64,000 nucleotides of DNA from an uncultured Tateyamaria sp. (lineage in GTDB: Bacteria; Pseudomonadota; Alphaproteobacteria; Rhodobacterales; Rhodobacteraceae): positions 248,001-312,000 of the forward strand of contig NZ_CANLVZ010000002.1 in the NCBI RefSeq assembly GCF_947494755.1, read 5' to 3'. A program made the position numbers and the translations under genes. The notes beneath the pieces are model-generated. The model was not told the DNA's origin. It made no database searches and was given only the letters and a program-made list of their open reading frames with translations. Every line of letters begins with the position of its first letter. Position 1 is the first letter of the stretch. This document shows, one piece after another, positions 35,963 to 45,352 of the stretch.

Positions 35963-36594
35963 GTGGCGGCGATAAAGGCGCGGATCAGGTCACTGTCCTT
36001 GACGCCGGGCGCGCTTTCAACACCAGAGGAGATGTCGAGTTGGTTGGCACCTGTGAGCCGCACCGCTTCGGCAGCGTTTTCGGCTGTCAGTCCACCGGCC
36101 AACATCCATGGCACAGGCCAGCGGCGGCCCGCGATCAGGGTCCAGTCAAAGGCCAACCCGTTCCCGCCGGGCAGGTCAGCGCCTTTTGGCGGTTTGGCAT
36201 CCACAAGGATCTGATCCGCTACGCGGGCATAGGCGTCGAGCTTGGGCAGGTCAGAGGCGTCCGCCACGCCCACCGCTTTCATCACCGGCAAGCCATAGCG
36301 CGCCTTGACATCGGCCACACGCTCGAGCGTTTCGGAGCCGTGAAGCTGCAGCATGTCGAGGGGGACCGTTTCGGTCAGCGCGTCCAGAAACGCATCATCG
36401 GCATTGACCACAAGCGCGACCTTGGCCACGCCCACGGGCACGTCAAGCGCAAGAGCCCGGGCATCCTCAAGCGACACATTGCGCGGGGATTTTTCGAAAA
36501 AGACAAAGCCGACATATTTCGCACCTGCCTGCGCAGCCGCAGTCACGTGTTCAGGACGGCTGAGGCCGCAAATCTTGACCGATACGGAGGGCAC
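35959..36594 (-). CDS. trpF: phosphoribosylanthranilate isomerase
   Basis: A 211-residue TIM barrel of tryptophan synthesis. Family signatures are [11 protein letters not shown] with the catalytic Cys near the N-terminus, [46 protein letters not shown] and [14 protein letters not shown] with the C-terminal phosphate site. It is five bases downstream of the lapA-type gene. The start [10 protein letters not shown] gives the normal N-terminus. Confidence 0.96.
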   Translation of the reverse strand: MPSVSVKICGLSRPEHVTAAAQAGAKYVGFVFFEKSPRNVSLEDARALALDVPVGVAKVALVVNADDAFLDALTETVPLDMLQLHGSETLERVADVKARYGLPVMKAVGVADASDLPKLDAYARVADQILVDAKPPKGADLPGGNGLAFDWTLIAGRRWPVPWMLAGGLTAENAAEAVRLTGANQLDISSGVESAPGVKDSDLIRAFIAAT

Positions 36595-36599
36595 TTGGA

Positions 36600-36950
36600 T
36601 CAGCTGGCTTCGTCGAGCAGAGCAAGAACGTCGTCCTGCCCTTCGTGCTTTTCAGCCTTGAGGCGTTTAACCTCACGCTCAAGACGGCGCACTTCGCGGG
36701 CATTGCGGGCGTTTTCGGCGCGTAACGTGTATTCGCGCATCCATTCCCAAATGAACCCGACCAGCAGGCCCGTCAGGATACCGCCAAAGATCACCACGAA
36801 CAGGGGCAGTTCCATGGTGGGTGTAACGGCAAAGAGGCCTGCGATCTCGTTGGGTAGCAGCTTGAGCGTCACCGGGCCGCGATTGGCCAAGGCAACAGCA
36901 ATAAGGGCCACCGCAAATACAGCGATGCAGACGTAGCGAATGTAGCGCAT
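36600..36950 (-). CDS. lapA: LapA-domain (DUF1049) membrane protein
   Basis: A 116-residue protein with two N-terminal membrane helices (about 4-22 and 46-66) and a cytoplasmic coiled-coil tail rich in Arg, Glu and Lys. This is the architecture of LapA/YciS, which helps control lipopolysaccharide synthesis with LapB in enteric bacteria. Whether it does the same here is unknown. Its ATG overlaps the ihfB stop by one base, a pairing conserved widely across proteobacteria. Confidence 0.82.
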   Translation of the reverse strand: MRYIRYVCIAVFAVALIAVALANRGPVTLKLLPNEIAGLFAVTPTMELPLFVVIFGGILTGLLVGFIWEWMREYTLRAENARNAREVRRLEREVKRLKAEKHEGQDDVLALLDEAS

Positions 36951-37234
36951 CAGGCTTTCCCGTTCAGACGATCCCGCAACAGTTTGCCGGTCTTGAAGAA
37001 TGGCACATGCTTTTCTTCTACGGAAACTGTTTCACCCGTCCTTGGGTTCCGTCCAACCCGCGCATCACGCTTTTTCACCGAGAACGCGCCAAAGCCGCGC
37101 AGCTCGACGCGGTCACCGCGTGCCATGGCATCGGTCACTTCGTCAAAGATGGTGTTCACAATCCGCTCCACATCCCGTTGATACAAATGTGGATTTTCGT
37201 CAGCGATCTTTTGGATCAGCTCGGAACGGATCAT
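36950..37234 (-). CDS. ihfB: integration host factor beta subunit
   Basis: A 94-residue HU/IHF-family DNA-bending protein. The family signature is seen in [22 protein letters not shown], with the DNA-intercalating Pro in the RNPRTGE arm. It pairs with the alpha subunit encoded elsewhere. It is the first gene of the ihfB-lapA-trpF-GNAT-trpB transcript, with its own promoter candidate about 60 bases upstream. The rpsA gene lies upstream on the same strand beyond a terminator, so the two are separately controlled at least in part. Confidence 0.97.
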   Translation of the reverse strand: MIRSELIQKIADENPHLYQRDVERIVNTIFDEVTDAMARGDRVELRGFGAFSVKKRDARVGRNPRTGETVSVEEKHVPFFKTGKLLRDRLNGKA

Positions 37235-37295
37235 GGCAATACCCCCATAGGACGCCCCGCGTGGGCAGGTCTAAATTCTCGTATCTGTAGAGCGG

Positions 37296-37324
37296 ACTAT
37301 AGGAAGAATAATGCGCCTCGTGAA
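37296..37324 (-). promoter_or_regulatory. candidate sigma-70 promoter of ihfB
   Basis: On the minus strand TTCACG and TATAGT are separated by 17 bases; the -10 matches five of six consensus bases. It lies 62 bases before the ihfB ATG and downstream of the rpsA terminator. The rest of the interval up to 37493 shows no gene. Confidence 0.6.
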
Positions 37325-37493
37325 TAGGAAGCCGTTGGTCTAAGCGGGTTTTTACCCCCTCAATGCCGTGCAGATTGCGATGAAAGCCACCTTTTCAGCG
37401 TCAAAGGCCCGTCAGGCGGCAACGGCCAAGACCGCGCCCGGCGCATCACGGTGGCGTGATTCGGGGCGCTGGATGGCCTGCACACAGATGCAA

Positions 37494-37519
37494 AAAGGGG
37501 CCCGCATCGGGGCCCCTTT
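37494..37519 (-). terminator. intrinsic terminator of rpsA
   Basis: A ten-base-pair perfect stem, AAAGGGGCCC with GGGCCCCTTT, six-base loop, followed on the minus strand by a run of five T. It begins 28 bases after the rpsA stop. Confidence 0.9.
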
Positions 37520-37547
37520 CCTAAATCAGTTATGTGATGACTGACCC

Positions 37548-39224
37548 TTAGTCTTCGGTTTTCAGAGCCGCACCAAGGATGTCGCCAAGCGATGCACCGG
37601 AGTCCGAGGAGCCATACTGTTCCACGGCTTCTTTTTCTTCGGCGATCTCGCGCGCTTTGATTGACACACCCAGACGACGGGTCTTGCCGTCGATATTGGT
37701 GATGCGCACGTCAACCTTGTCACCAACCGAGAAACGCTCGGGGCGCTGTTCGGCGCGGTCACGGCTGAGGTCCGAGCGGCGGATGAAGGATTTCATGCCC
37801 TCATATTCCACTTCGATCCCACCATCCTCGATGGCTGTCACTTCGACCGTCACGATCGAGCCGCGCTTCACGCCGCCCACCGCTTCGGCGAACTTGTCAC
37901 CACCGATGGCTTTGATCGAGAGCGAGATACGCTCTTTCTCGACGTCCACTTCGGACACAACCGCCTGCACCATGTCGCCCTTGCGGTAGTCCTGAATGGC
38001 CTCTTCGCCGCGCTGGTCCCAGCTGAGGTCGGAGAGGTGAACCATGCCGTCGATGTCGCCCTCAAGCCCAACAAACAGACCGAATTCGGTGATGTTCTTG
38101 ACTTCGCCTTCGACTTCGGTGCCCTCGGGGTGCGTTTCTGCAAACACTTCCCATGGGTTGCGCATGGTCTGTTTCAGGCCCAAGGACACGCGGCGCTTGG
38201 CACCATCGATTTCCAAAACCATGACTTCGACTTCCTGGCTGGTCGATACGATCTTGCCGGGATGCACGTTCTTCTTGGTCCAAGACATTTCGGAGACGTG
38301 GACGAGGCCCTCGACACCGGGCTCAAGCTCAACAAAGGCACCGTAATCGGTGATGTTGGTCACGCGGCCTGTGTGGCTGGATTCCAGCGGGTACTTGGCG
38401 GCCACCAGATCCCATGGATCTTCCTGCAGCTGCTTCATGCCCAAGGAGATCCGGTGCGTTTCTTTGTTGATCTTGATGACCTGCACCTTGATCGTCTCGC
38501 CAATCGTCAGGATTTCCGACGGGTGGTTCACACGGCGCCATGCCATGTCGGTGACGTGCAGCAGACCGTCCACACCGCCGAGGTCCACAAAGGCCCCGTA
38601 TTCGGTGATGTTCTTGACCACACCATCGACCGTCTGGCCTTCGGTCAGGTTGCCGATGACTTCGGCGCGCTGTTCGGCGCGGGATTCTTCGAGGATCGCA
38701 CGACGCGACACCACGATGTTGCCCCGGCGGCGGTCCATCTTGAGGATCTGGAAGGGCTGTTTCAGACCCATCAGCGGGCCTGCGTCACGCACGGGGCGCA
38801 CATCAACCTGCGAGCCGGGCAGGAACGCCACGGCACCGCCCAGATCGACGGTAAAGCCGCCTTTGACACGGCCAAAGATCGCGCCTTCGACGCGGGCTTC
38901 GCCGGCATAGGCGGTTTCGAGACGATCCCAGGCTTCTTCTCGGCGTGCCATCTCGCGCGAGATAACCGCCTCGCCCTTGGCGTTTTCAGCCGAGCGCAGG
39001 AAGACTTCCACTTCATCGCCGACGGCGATTTCAGGGGCTTCACCGGGATTTGCGAATTCTTTAAGTTCGACACGGCCTTCCATCTTGTAGCCGACGTCGA
39101 TGATGGCCTGACCCGCTTCGATCGCGAGCACTTTGCCTTTGACAACAGACCCCTCTTCGGGCGTGTCCATTTCGAAGCTTTCTTGCAGGAGGGCTTCGAA
39201 TTCCTCCATCATTTTATCAGCCAT
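37548..39224 (-). CDS. rpsA: 30S ribosomal protein S1
   Basis: A 558-residue protein of six S1/OB repeats; repeats three to six are evident from recurring GAFVDLGGVDGLLHVTD, GAFVELEPGVEGLVHVSE and GLFVGLEGDIDGMVHLSD motifs. It binds mRNA and the 30S subunit to promote initiation. A TAGGAAAACGACGCC stretch lies before the ATG. The length is normal for alphaproteobacteria. In many relatives cmk lies just upstream; here a KAP-type NTPase does. Confidence 0.98.
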   Translation of the reverse strand: MADKMMEEFEALLQESFEMDTPEEGSVVKGKVLAIEAGQAIIDVGYKMEGRVELKEFANPGEAPEIAVGDEVEVFLRSAENAKGEAVISREMARREEAWDRLETAYAGEARVEGAIFGRVKGGFTVDLGGAVAFLPGSQVDVRPVRDAGPLMGLKQPFQILKMDRRRGNIVVSRRAILEESRAEQRAEVIGNLTEGQTVDGVVKNITEYGAFVDLGGVDGLLHVTDMAWRRVNHPSEILTIGETIKVQVIKINKETHRISLGMKQLQEDPWDLVAAKYPLESSHTGRVTNITDYGAFVELEPGVEGLVHVSEMSWTKKNVHPGKIVSTSQEVEVMVLEIDGAKRRVSLGLKQTMRNPWEVFAETHPEGTEVEGEVKNITEFGLFVGLEGDIDGMVHLSDLSWDQRGEEAIQDYRKGDMVQAVVSEVDVEKERISLSIKAIGGDKFAEAVGGVKRGSIVTVEVTAIEDGGIEVEYEGMKSFIRRSDLSRDRAEQRPERFSVGDKVDVRITNIDGKTRRLGVSIKAREIAEEKEAVEQYGSSDSGASLGDILGAALKTED

Positions 39225-39338
39225 GTGGCGTCGTTTTCCTAACTATATCTGTTTTTATCGGGCCGTGCGGTTGTCTCCGCCGGTCTTAGTTGATGCCCAT
39301 TGGGGCGAGGGTGTCGGTCGGGTCCAAACAAAACAAAG

Positions 39339-39361
39339 AGGGCCGGATGAAGTCCGACCCT
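39339..39361 (-). terminator. terminator-like hairpin upstream of rpsA
   Basis: A nine-base-pair stem (AGGGTCGGA with TCCGGCCCT, one G-T pair) and five-base loop, followed on the minus strand by CTTTGTTTTGTTT. It stands between the NTPase gene and rpsA, 115 bases before the rpsA start. It may end the upstream transcript or act inside an rpsA leader. The rest of 39225-39475 shows no gene. Confidence 0.6.
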
Positions 39362-39475
39362 GCCTGTATCATTGTCAGTTCTGGTGTTTACACCTTGGCG
39401 ACGTGCGGGCGTATAGCGGGTTGCGCGTGGCAGGGCAAGGGTTTGGGTGGTTCTATGCGTAAGTCGGCAGATTAA

Positions 39476-39538
39476 GGGGCTCCGCCCCCGGCCTTGCGGC
39501 CTCCCCCGCGGTTTATTTGCCGAAATGAAGAAGGATCA
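39476..39538 (+). repeat. GC-rich intergenic repeat, copy C
   Basis: Two small hairpins (GGGGC/GCCCC and GGCC/GGCC), a CCCCCGCGG core and the tail TTTATTTGCCGAAATGAAG ending in GGATCAG. The stop codon of the convergent-facing NTPase gene falls inside the tail. Confidence 0.7.
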
Positions 39539-40918
39539 GACGTCTTTTTCGGTTCCCGCTTGCATCTTATAGACAGCGTCGAGTTTGGCTTCGTGGTCGG
39601 GGATGTAGTGGGGGGCGAGATATTTAGGGACCCGGTGGGATCTGCTTTCATACCGGTTTTCCTGCGGCGCTATCATACTTGCGTGCAAATGGCACATCTC
39701 AGTTAGCTCATTCTGTAAGAGTTGTTGAATTTCATTCATATCAAAGACTTGCTGCCACTCAGATGGTCGGGGAACGGCTCTTTCCAGAAGCTTGCTACAT
39801 CTGGTTGGCGTCAAAGACACTCGCGGCAATTTGGAAGCGAATGCCTTCAGGGTCACCTTATTTTCGGTTGGCGATGCGCTTACAAATGCCATAGCCACCA
39901 GAAGCGGCAGGTCCAACGGCTCATTGCCGTAGCACCGACACGCCAATTCAGCTTTTAGCAGCACCGCCTTTATCTGGCGCATTGAAAGTCCACTTGTCGG
40001 AGCGATTTCACCAGCCAGATTTGCCGCTCTCTCGACCGAGAATTCCTGATGATCACCAAACGGAATCGCCAGCGGCAACTCAAGCGCCAACTGCTCAACC
40101 GCCGCACTCAACTGCTCATCACTCACCGGCAACCCCAGTCGAATATCCACAAACTTATCGAGGTATTTCTCCCCTTCCCTGAACCCGCCAAATCGGTGTG
40201 CGGCGAGGTTTTCCAGATAGTCCGCATTCACAAACAGCACGAAAATGAAGCCGGGATGATCGAACACCAGCTTCATCGCCTCAAGCAGCGCGATGGCGTA
40301 GTCAGGATGGCAGCGGTCCAACTCATCGATGAAGATGATCACGCGGTCACTGTCGCACCCGTCGGTCAAAGCCGCGTGCAGCGCATTGAGTTGATCGGGC
40401 AATTCCTTTTCACGCACCTGCTCGGCAGCGAGTTGTGTCCCGATCAAAGCCGCCGCCTGTTTGGACATGCCGTCACCCAAATCGTTGACGGCAGACTGGA
40501 GCGCGTCAAATCCCTCAATCTGACCATTCAATCCTTCTTCGGCCATCTCGATCAACTCTTCCGCCCCGCTTTTCAGAACGGCGCGCGCGGTTGAACGAAG
40601 CGCGGTCGCGCCCACTCGCTTCGCCGCCTTGAAAACTGTCGCGGCCTGCGCTTCTTGCGATTTGGGCAAACCTCCAACCAACGCGCCCAGAAACGTCACC
40701 ACGGGATCGCCCGAATGATCCGAGCGTTGCGCGTCGATCTCGAACACCAACTCGCCCTGCCCGCGCAGCAAGTCCGCCCATTGCTTGCGAAAATGTGTCC
40801 TGCCGCGCCCGAACCCCGCCTCGATCGAAATGGTGCGGCTGTCGTCAAGCGAGGTGATCAGGTTCGTGTAGGTCTGGGCGAGTTCATCAAACCCGAGCAG
40901 GTCAGCGCTATCAGTCAT
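39536..40918 (-). CDS. KAP-type P-loop NTPase with altered Walker A
   Basis: A 460-residue soluble protein. Walker B is intact (VIIFIDELDRCHPD, residues 193-206), followed by FVLFVNADYLENLAAHRFGG and EKYLDKFVDIRLGLP, which are typical of the KAP family. The P-loop reads GFGRGRT at residues 35-41, so Arg40 (codon AGG) stands where the catalytic Lys is expected. No membrane helices are evident, unlike many KAP members. The C-terminal third (about 39640-39960) is visibly more AT-rich than neighbouring genes. KAP proteins include phage-exclusion factors, but no partner gene is present and the function here is unknown. It sits alone between a secreted protein gene and rpsA. Confidence 0.8.
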   Translation of the reverse strand: MTDSADLLGFDELAQTYTNLITSLDDSRTISIEAGFGRGRTHFRKQWADLLRGQGELVFEIDAQRSDHSGDPVVTFLGALVGGLPKSQEAQAATVFKAAKRVGATALRSTARAVLKSGAEELIEMAEEGLNGQIEGFDALQSAVNDLGDGMSKQAAALIGTQLAAEQVREKELPDQLNALHAALTDGCDSDRVIIFIDELDRCHPDYAIALLEAMKLVFDHPGFIFVLFVNADYLENLAAHRFGGFREGEKYLDKFVDIRLGLPVSDEQLSAAVEQLALELPLAIPFGDHQEFSVERAANLAGEIAPTSGLSMRQIKAVLLKAELACRCYGNEPLDLPLLVAMAFVSASPTENKVTLKAFASKLPRVSLTPTRCSKLLERAVPRPSEWQQVFDMNEIQQLLQNELTEMCHLHASMIAPQENRYESRSHRVPKYLAPHYIPDHEAKLDAVYKMQAGTEKDV

Positions 40919-40974
40919 GGGCGGCCTTGGTTATTTGGCCGACTTAACCATGGGTTGAGGATGGGTGCGAGGGG

Positions 40975-41550
40975 TTAAATCTCTTCGCCCAGTTCTTGGA
41001 GTTCTTTCAACAACTCCTGATAGATCCCGTTGCTGTCGCCGCCCCCGAACACGGTCGCGCCACCTGAATAGGTTTGCCCGTAGGTGCGTGCCACATTGAT
41101 CGTCTGGATGAAGGCCGACAGAAGTTGGTCTTTTTCCAGCGATGACAGCGGGTGGATGAACACACCCCACAGCCGCCCTTGCGCCACTGCGTAGCGCGCG
41201 TCGAGCGCGCTGTCGAAATTGGCCTGCATGAGCCGCATCAGCTCGTCCGCCGCCAGCCCCTCGGCCGAGCGGATCGGCACCATGGCCCGCATTCGATTGG
41301 CGCGCGGGTCAGCGATCACAATGACCGGAATGTCGTCGAGGGTGAACTGGATCGCATTGCCCGCCGCGGATGCCTCGGGATCGATGGCCTGAATGATCTC
41401 GGCCATGCGTGCCATGGTCATGGGCGGTTCCAGCACGACCTCGGGCTCGGGGGGCGGTGCCTCGGGCGTTTCGGTTTGGGACAGGCCGTGGCTGCCCGCC
41501 CCGATCAGCGCGGCGATCAGCAGGACACGGACAGAAAAGAGGCGGGGCAT
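40975..41550 (-). CDS. secreted YbjN-like protein
   Basis: A 191-residue exported protein. The signal peptide is about residues 1-25 (MPRLFSVRVLLIAALIGAG and so on), followed by a short Pro/Glu-rich linker. A compact alpha/beta domain of the YbjN/type III chaperone-like kind spans about 35-140 (MARMAEIIQAI, IQFTLDDIPVIVI, ALDARYAVAQGRLWGVFIHP). The C-terminus is Gly-rich then acidic. The start at 41550 has AAAGG seven bases upstream and is preferred over 41565. The role is unknown; it is probably periplasmic. Confidence 0.7.
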   Translation of the reverse strand: MPRLFSVRVLLIAALIGAGSHGLSQTETPEAPPPEPEVVLEPPMTMARMAEIIQAIDPEASAAGNAIQFTLDDIPVIVIADPRANRMRAMVPIRSAEGLAADELMRLMQANFDSALDARYAVAQGRLWGVFIHPLSSLEKDQLLSAFIQTINVARTYGQTYSGGATVFGGGDSNGIYQELLKELQELGEEI

Positions 41551-41632
41551 GGCAGAACCTTTCATCGGGATGATGAAAAGCTATGCCAGCCCCGCCTCAA
41601 TTTCCAAGCACCGTTTGGTGATCAGTGCGTAA

Positions 41633-41651
41633 GGCGCAGGTGTCCTGCGCC
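41633..41651 (-). terminator. terminator of metK, repeated hairpin
   Basis: The same eight-base-pair hairpin and flanks as after marR (23654), starting two bases past the metK stop. It has no T run beyond TTAC. Confidence 0.7.
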
Positions 41652-41653
41652 CG

Positions 41654-42835
41654 TCAAAGGCCGGATTTGAGCACGTCGCCCAAGTCGGTGCGTTCCCAGC
41701 TGAACCCACCATCTGGGTCAGGCGCGCGGCCAAAGTGGCCATAGGCCGCCGTGCGCTCATAGATCGGCTTGTTCATCGACAAATGCTCGCGGATGCCACG
41801 TGGCGTAAGGTCCATCGCCTTGGCGACTGCCTTTTCGATCTCTGCATCGGGGGCCTGCCCTGTGCCAAACGTGTCGCAGTAGATTGACAGGGGCTTGGAC
41901 ACCCCAATCGCATAGCTGAGCTGGATCGTGCAGCGTTCCGCCAACCCCGCCGCCACGACGTTCTTGGCCAGATAGCGCGCCGCATATGCGGCTGAGCGGT
42001 CGACCTTGGTCGGGTCTTTGCCCGAGAACGCGCCGCCACCATGCGGAGCTGCCCCGCCATAGGTGTCCACGATAATCTTGCGCCCCGTCAGGCCCGCATC
42101 GCCATCCGGGCCGCCAATCACGAACTTGCCCGTGGGGTTCACGTGCCACTCGGTGTCGGCGCTCAGCCAGCCATCGGGCAGGACGTCGGTGATATAGGGC
42201 TCAACAATGGCGCGAATATCGGCGCTGGTGAGGTCTTCGTCCAAGTGCTGTGTGGACAAGACAAGGGAACTCACACCCACAGGCTTGCCATCCTCATAAC
42301 GCACCGAAAGCTGGGATTTCGCGTCCGGCCCAAGCACCGGTTCGGTGCCGTCCTTGCGCACTTCGGCCAGTCGGCGCAGCATGGCGTGGGCGTAATGGAT
42401 CGGGGCGGGCATCAACTCGGGCGTTTCATTGGTGGCATAGCCAAACATGATGCCTTGATCGCCTGCGCCTTCTTCCTTGTCCGCACGCGCATCCACGCCC
42501 TGAGCAATATGTGCGGATTGTTCGTGCAGCAGGTTGGTAACTTCGCAGGTGTTCCAGTGGAACTTGTCCTGCTCATAGCCGATATCTTTGATACAGGCGC
42601 GCGCGATCTCGTCGATCTTGCCCATATAGGTGTGCAGCTTGTCCTGATCGCTCAGACCCACCTCGCCCCCGATCACCACACGGTTGGTGGTGGCGAAGGT
42701 TTCACAGGCGACTCTCGCCTCGGGTTCCAGCGACAGAAATGCGTCGAGAACGGCATCCGAAATTCGGTCACAGACCTTGTCCGGGTGACCTTCGGAAACG
42801 GATTCCGAGGTGAAAGTGTAATTTTTGCGGGACAT
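41654..42835 (-). CDS. metK: S-adenosylmethionine synthetase
   Basis: A 393-residue enzyme that makes SAM from methionine and ATP. Signatures are [33 protein letters not shown], the P-loop-like [22 protein letters not shown] and [11 protein letters not shown]. The start at 42835 gives [10 protein letters not shown], the normal N-terminus; the longer frame runs through the riboswitch and is rejected. Translation should be controlled by the SAM/SAH riboswitch that contains its ribosome site. It follows lnt with a 61-base gap. An HTH gene and trmB often flank metK in relatives; neither is adjacent here. Confidence 0.98.
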   Translation of the reverse strand: MSRKNYTFTSESVSEGHPDKVCDRISDAVLDAFLSLEPEARVACETFATTNRVVIGGEVGLSDQDKLHTYMGKIDEIARACIKDIGYEQDKFHWNTCEVTNLLHEQSAHIAQGVDARADKEEGAGDQGIMFGYATNETPELMPAPIHYAHAMLRRLAEVRKDGTEPVLGPDAKSQLSVRYEDGKPVGVSSLVLSTQHLDEDLTSADIRAIVEPYITDVLPDGWLSADTEWHVNPTGKFVIGGPDGDAGLTGRKIIVDTYGGAAPHGGGAFSGKDPTKVDRSAAYAARYLAKNVVAAGLAERCTIQLSYAIGVSKPLSIYCDTFGTGQAPDAEIEKAVAKAMDLTPRGIREHLSMNKPIYERTAAYGHFGRAPDPDGGFSWERTDLGDVLKSGL

Positions 42836-42838
42836 ATA

Positions 42839-42886
42839 TGCTCCATTAATGTGACCCCGTCGCGTCAGGAAGCCGTTGCGACGAGC
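42839..42886 (-). promoter_or_regulatory. SAM/SAH riboswitch in the metK leader
   Basis: On the minus strand a six-base-pair stem (CGTCGC with GCGACG) encloses the loop AACGGCTTCCTGAC. The 3' strand ATTAATGGAGCA follows, and its GGAGC can pair with GCTTC of the loop to form a pseudoknot (one G-U pair). GGAG is also the metK ribosome site, six bases or so before the ATG. This matches the SAM/SAH class known from Rhodobacterales metK leaders: ligand binding would hide the ribosome site and shut off translation. The element fits exactly into the gap between lnt and metK. Confidence 0.9.
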
Positions 42887-42896
42887 GTGGACCCGG

Positions 42897-44414
42897 TTAC
42901 GCGGAAGGTGGGATGCCGTCAATGCGCTGCGTGCGCCGAGTTCGGGCGCGATGCAACACAGCCACGATCAGGCCTGCAAGCACCAGCACGACCCAAGGCA
43001 GATCGCCCGTCCGCGCATAAAGCGTCGGCGCGCGCGGGCCGGGCAATGGCGCATCGATAAAGCCCGCCGTGTTCAAGGGCAGTGCCTTGGTGATCCGCCC
43101 GCGTGTGTCGATCATTGCAGAGATGCCGGTATTGGCGGCGCGCATCATCGGCAGCCCCTGCTCAATGGCGCGCATCCGGGCTTGCGCCAAATGCTGTTGT
43201 GGACCGGATCGCGCCCCAAACCACGCATCATTCGTGAGCTGCATCAAAAACGCAGGCCGACTTGGCGCGCTGCCCACATCATGCGCAAAGACCGCCTCGT
43301 AACAGATCAAGGGCAGTCCGGCCCCGAGCGCCCCGAAATCCAGCAACCCTGGTCCCGATCCCGCGATATACCCCGCGTCCGAACGTTCGGCCAACGCACG
43401 GATGCCGATATTGCGGAACAGCCACTTGAAGGGCATGTACTCTCCGAACGGCACGAGGTGATGCTTGTCATAGGTCTGGGCGACCTGCCCTACCGCGTCC
43501 AGCACCACAAGACTGTTGTAATAGCCCCCATCCTCGTCGCGCCGTTGGATCCCCAGCACCACAGGAGCACCGCGCGCCGCTTGGGCTGCGGCCTCGAGCA
43601 CAGGGGTGGCGTTTTCCAAAAGGTAAGGCAGCGCGGTTTCGGGCCACACCACAAGATCCGGCACCTCCCCCGCTGCTGTGGCCTCGATCTGTCGGTTTAC
43701 AAAGACGGGAATGCGCGCCGGGTCCCACTTTTCGGTTTGAGGCGCGTTGGGTTGGACCAGCCGAACGGTGTGGTCGGTGAGGGTATCAGGGGGTTGGATC
43801 ACCGGAACCAGCACCGCAATCGTGGCCGCAATGGCCCCTGCCGCACTCAAAAACAGGCGTTGTGTCGACATGACAAGCCCCGCGGCCCCCAATAGCGCAG
43901 CGGTCATCCCGTGCGGCCCGGCCCATGCCAGGGCTTGCCCGATCTGCACATCAATCAGTGTTTGCGCCAGCATGGCCCAGGGAAAACCCGTGAACAGATA
44001 GGCGCGCAACATCTCGGCCCCGGTCCACGCCACCACCAACATCCAAGCGCGCCCGCCCGCCCATTTGGCAAAAGCCAGCGCGAGCGCCCAGAACGCGCCA
44101 AGCAAGAGCGCCAGCAACATCAGCGCAAAAGGGGCCATCCAACCGGTTGTGGCCGCATCGACCTGAAAGGGTTCTGTGATCCAGTTGAGCGTCAGCGCAA
44201 AATACGCCCAGCCCAAGGCCCACCCGAACATCAGCGCGCGCGGGCTCGACTGAGCCGCGCGCAGCAGTGCAAATCCGGCCAGCATCGGCAACAGGATGAA
44301 CGGTGTCAGATCATTTGGAGCATGGGCGAGCGCCCCCACTGCCCCGCCGCACAGGGCGAGACAAAGCTGCGCCCACAACGGCCAGACCCCGAGCCGCGCA
44401 ACGGGGGATGTCAC
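42897..44414 (-). CDS. lnt: apolipoprotein N-acyltransferase
   Basis: A 505-residue inner-membrane enzyme that adds the third acyl chain to lipoproteins. About six hydrophobic helices occupy residues 15-210. The carbon-nitrogen hydrolase domain follows, with the catalytic Glu in [13 protein letters not shown], Lys in [14 protein letters not shown] and Cys in [12 protein letters not shown] final helix lies near the C-terminus. The GTG start overlaps the TGA of the CorC-type gene by four bases. It is the fourth gene of phoH-ybeY-corC-lnt. Confidence 0.95.
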   Translation of the reverse strand: MTSPVARLGVWPLWAQLCLALCGGAVGALAHAPNDLTPFILLPMLAGFALLRAAQSSPRALMFGWALGWAYFALTLNWITEPFQVDAATTGWMAPFALMLLALLLGAFWALALAFAKWAGGRAWMLVVAWTGAEMLRAYLFTGFPWAMLAQTLIDVQIGQALAWAGPHGMTAALLGAAGLVMSTQRLFLSAAGAIAATIAVLVPVIQPPDTLTDHTVRLVQPNAPQTEKWDPARIPVFVNRQIEATAAGEVPDLVVWPETALPYLLENATPVLEAAAQAARGAPVVLGIQRRDEDGGYYNSLVVLDAVGQVAQTYDKHHLVPFGEYMPFKWLFRNIGIRALAERSDAGYIAGSGPGLLDFGALGAGLPLICYEAVFAHDVGSAPSRPAFLMQLTNDAWFGARSGPQQHLAQARMRAIEQGLPMMRAANTGISAMIDTRGRITKALPLNTAGFIDAPLPGPRAPTLYARTGDLPWVVLVLAGLIVAVLHRARTRRTQRIDGIPPSA

Positions 44415-45298
44415 GCAGCGGGCTCCGACCCGTTGAGACGGACGCGCAACCGTTTGATGCGCCGCGGGTCGGCATCGATCACTTCGAATTCCGCGCCGTC
44501 AGGGTGCGGCACGACCTCACCGCGTGCGGGCACGCGGCCCGCCAGCATGAAGACCAGACCGCCAAGGGTGTCGATCTCTTCTTCGTCCACATCATCATGG
44601 GTGGTCAGGGAGGTGCCCGTTTCGGACTCGAAATCATCCAGCGGCGTTTTGGCCAGCGCCAGATAGCAGCCGGGCTTTTCGCGGCTGAACAACACACCTT
44701 CGTTGACGTCATGTTCATCTTCGATCTCGCCGATGACCTGCTCGATCAGGTCTTCGATAGTGACCAGACCATCGACCCCCCCATATTCGTCGATCACGAG
44801 AGCCATGTGGCGCCGTTCGGTCTGCATCTTGGTCAGCAAGACCCCGATGGTCATCGATGGCGGTACAAAGAGCAGCGGACGCAATTGGGCGCGTAAATCG
44901 AAATCCCGCGCGTCGCCGTTGAACCCGTGATTGAGGGCGATGTCCTTGAGGTGCGCAAACCCAAGGGGGGTGTCCAGCGTGCCTTCAAAAACGGGCAGGC
45001 GCGTCATGCCGCTTTCCTTGAAGACCCCGACCAGTTCATCAAGGGTGATCGTGTCAGGCACTGCCGTGATATCGGCAGATGGCACGGCCACATCTTCGAC
45101 CCGCATGCGGCGCAGGTTGATCATCCCGTGGCTTTGAGGTCGAGGGGGGGCGATTTCGGGCGAGGTTTCCGAGGTATCAGCCGGGCTGAGTGCGCCAATC
45201 ACGCGTGCCAGAAATCCGCCCGATGCGGCAGTTTTGGTAGTGTCATTGTCTGACTGCGCGCGCTGCGCCGCGTCAGACGATCCGTCATTTTCGCCCAT
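44411..45298 (-). CDS. corC: CBS-domain protein, CorC/YbeX type
   Basis: A 295-residue cytoplasmic protein. An N-terminal linker of about 55 polar residues leads to two CBS domains (about 60-185, with the MRVEDVAVPSADI opening and VIDEYGGVDGLVTIEDLIEQVIG at the end) and a C-terminal CorC_HlyC transporter-associated domain. Homologues are linked to magnesium efflux and ribosome maturation. ACAGGAGCC lies before the ATG at 45298. It is coupled to lnt by a GTGA overlap. The name corC is by homology and position. Confidence 0.9.
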   Translation of the reverse strand: MGENDGSSDAAQRAQSDNDTTKTAASGGFLARVIGALSPADTSETSPEIAPPRPQSHGMINLRRMRVEDVAVPSADITAVPDTITLDELVGVFKESGMTRLPVFEGTLDTPLGFAHLKDIALNHGFNGDARDFDLRAQLRPLLFVPPSMTIGVLLTKMQTERRHMALVIDEYGGVDGLVTIEDLIEQVIGEIEDEHDVNEGVLFSREKPGCYLALAKTPLDDFESETGTSLTTHDDVDEEEIDTLGGLVFMLAGRVPARGEVVPHPDGAEFEVIDADPRRIKRLRVRLNGSEPAA

Positions 45299-45352
45299 TG
45301 GCTCCTGTCCAATTGTGGCAGCCCCGAACATCAGGGAGTGCCTTGATCCATC

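Noticed and set aside
38037-39242. A 401-codon plus-strand frame over rpsA
   Set aside because: Antisense to ribosomal protein S1; its apparent repeats only mirror the S1 repeats.
39536-41565. A defence island around the KAP NTPase
   Set aside because: The neighbours are a secreted protein, metK and rpsA. No nuclease, toxin, reverse transcriptase or other defence-type gene is near.
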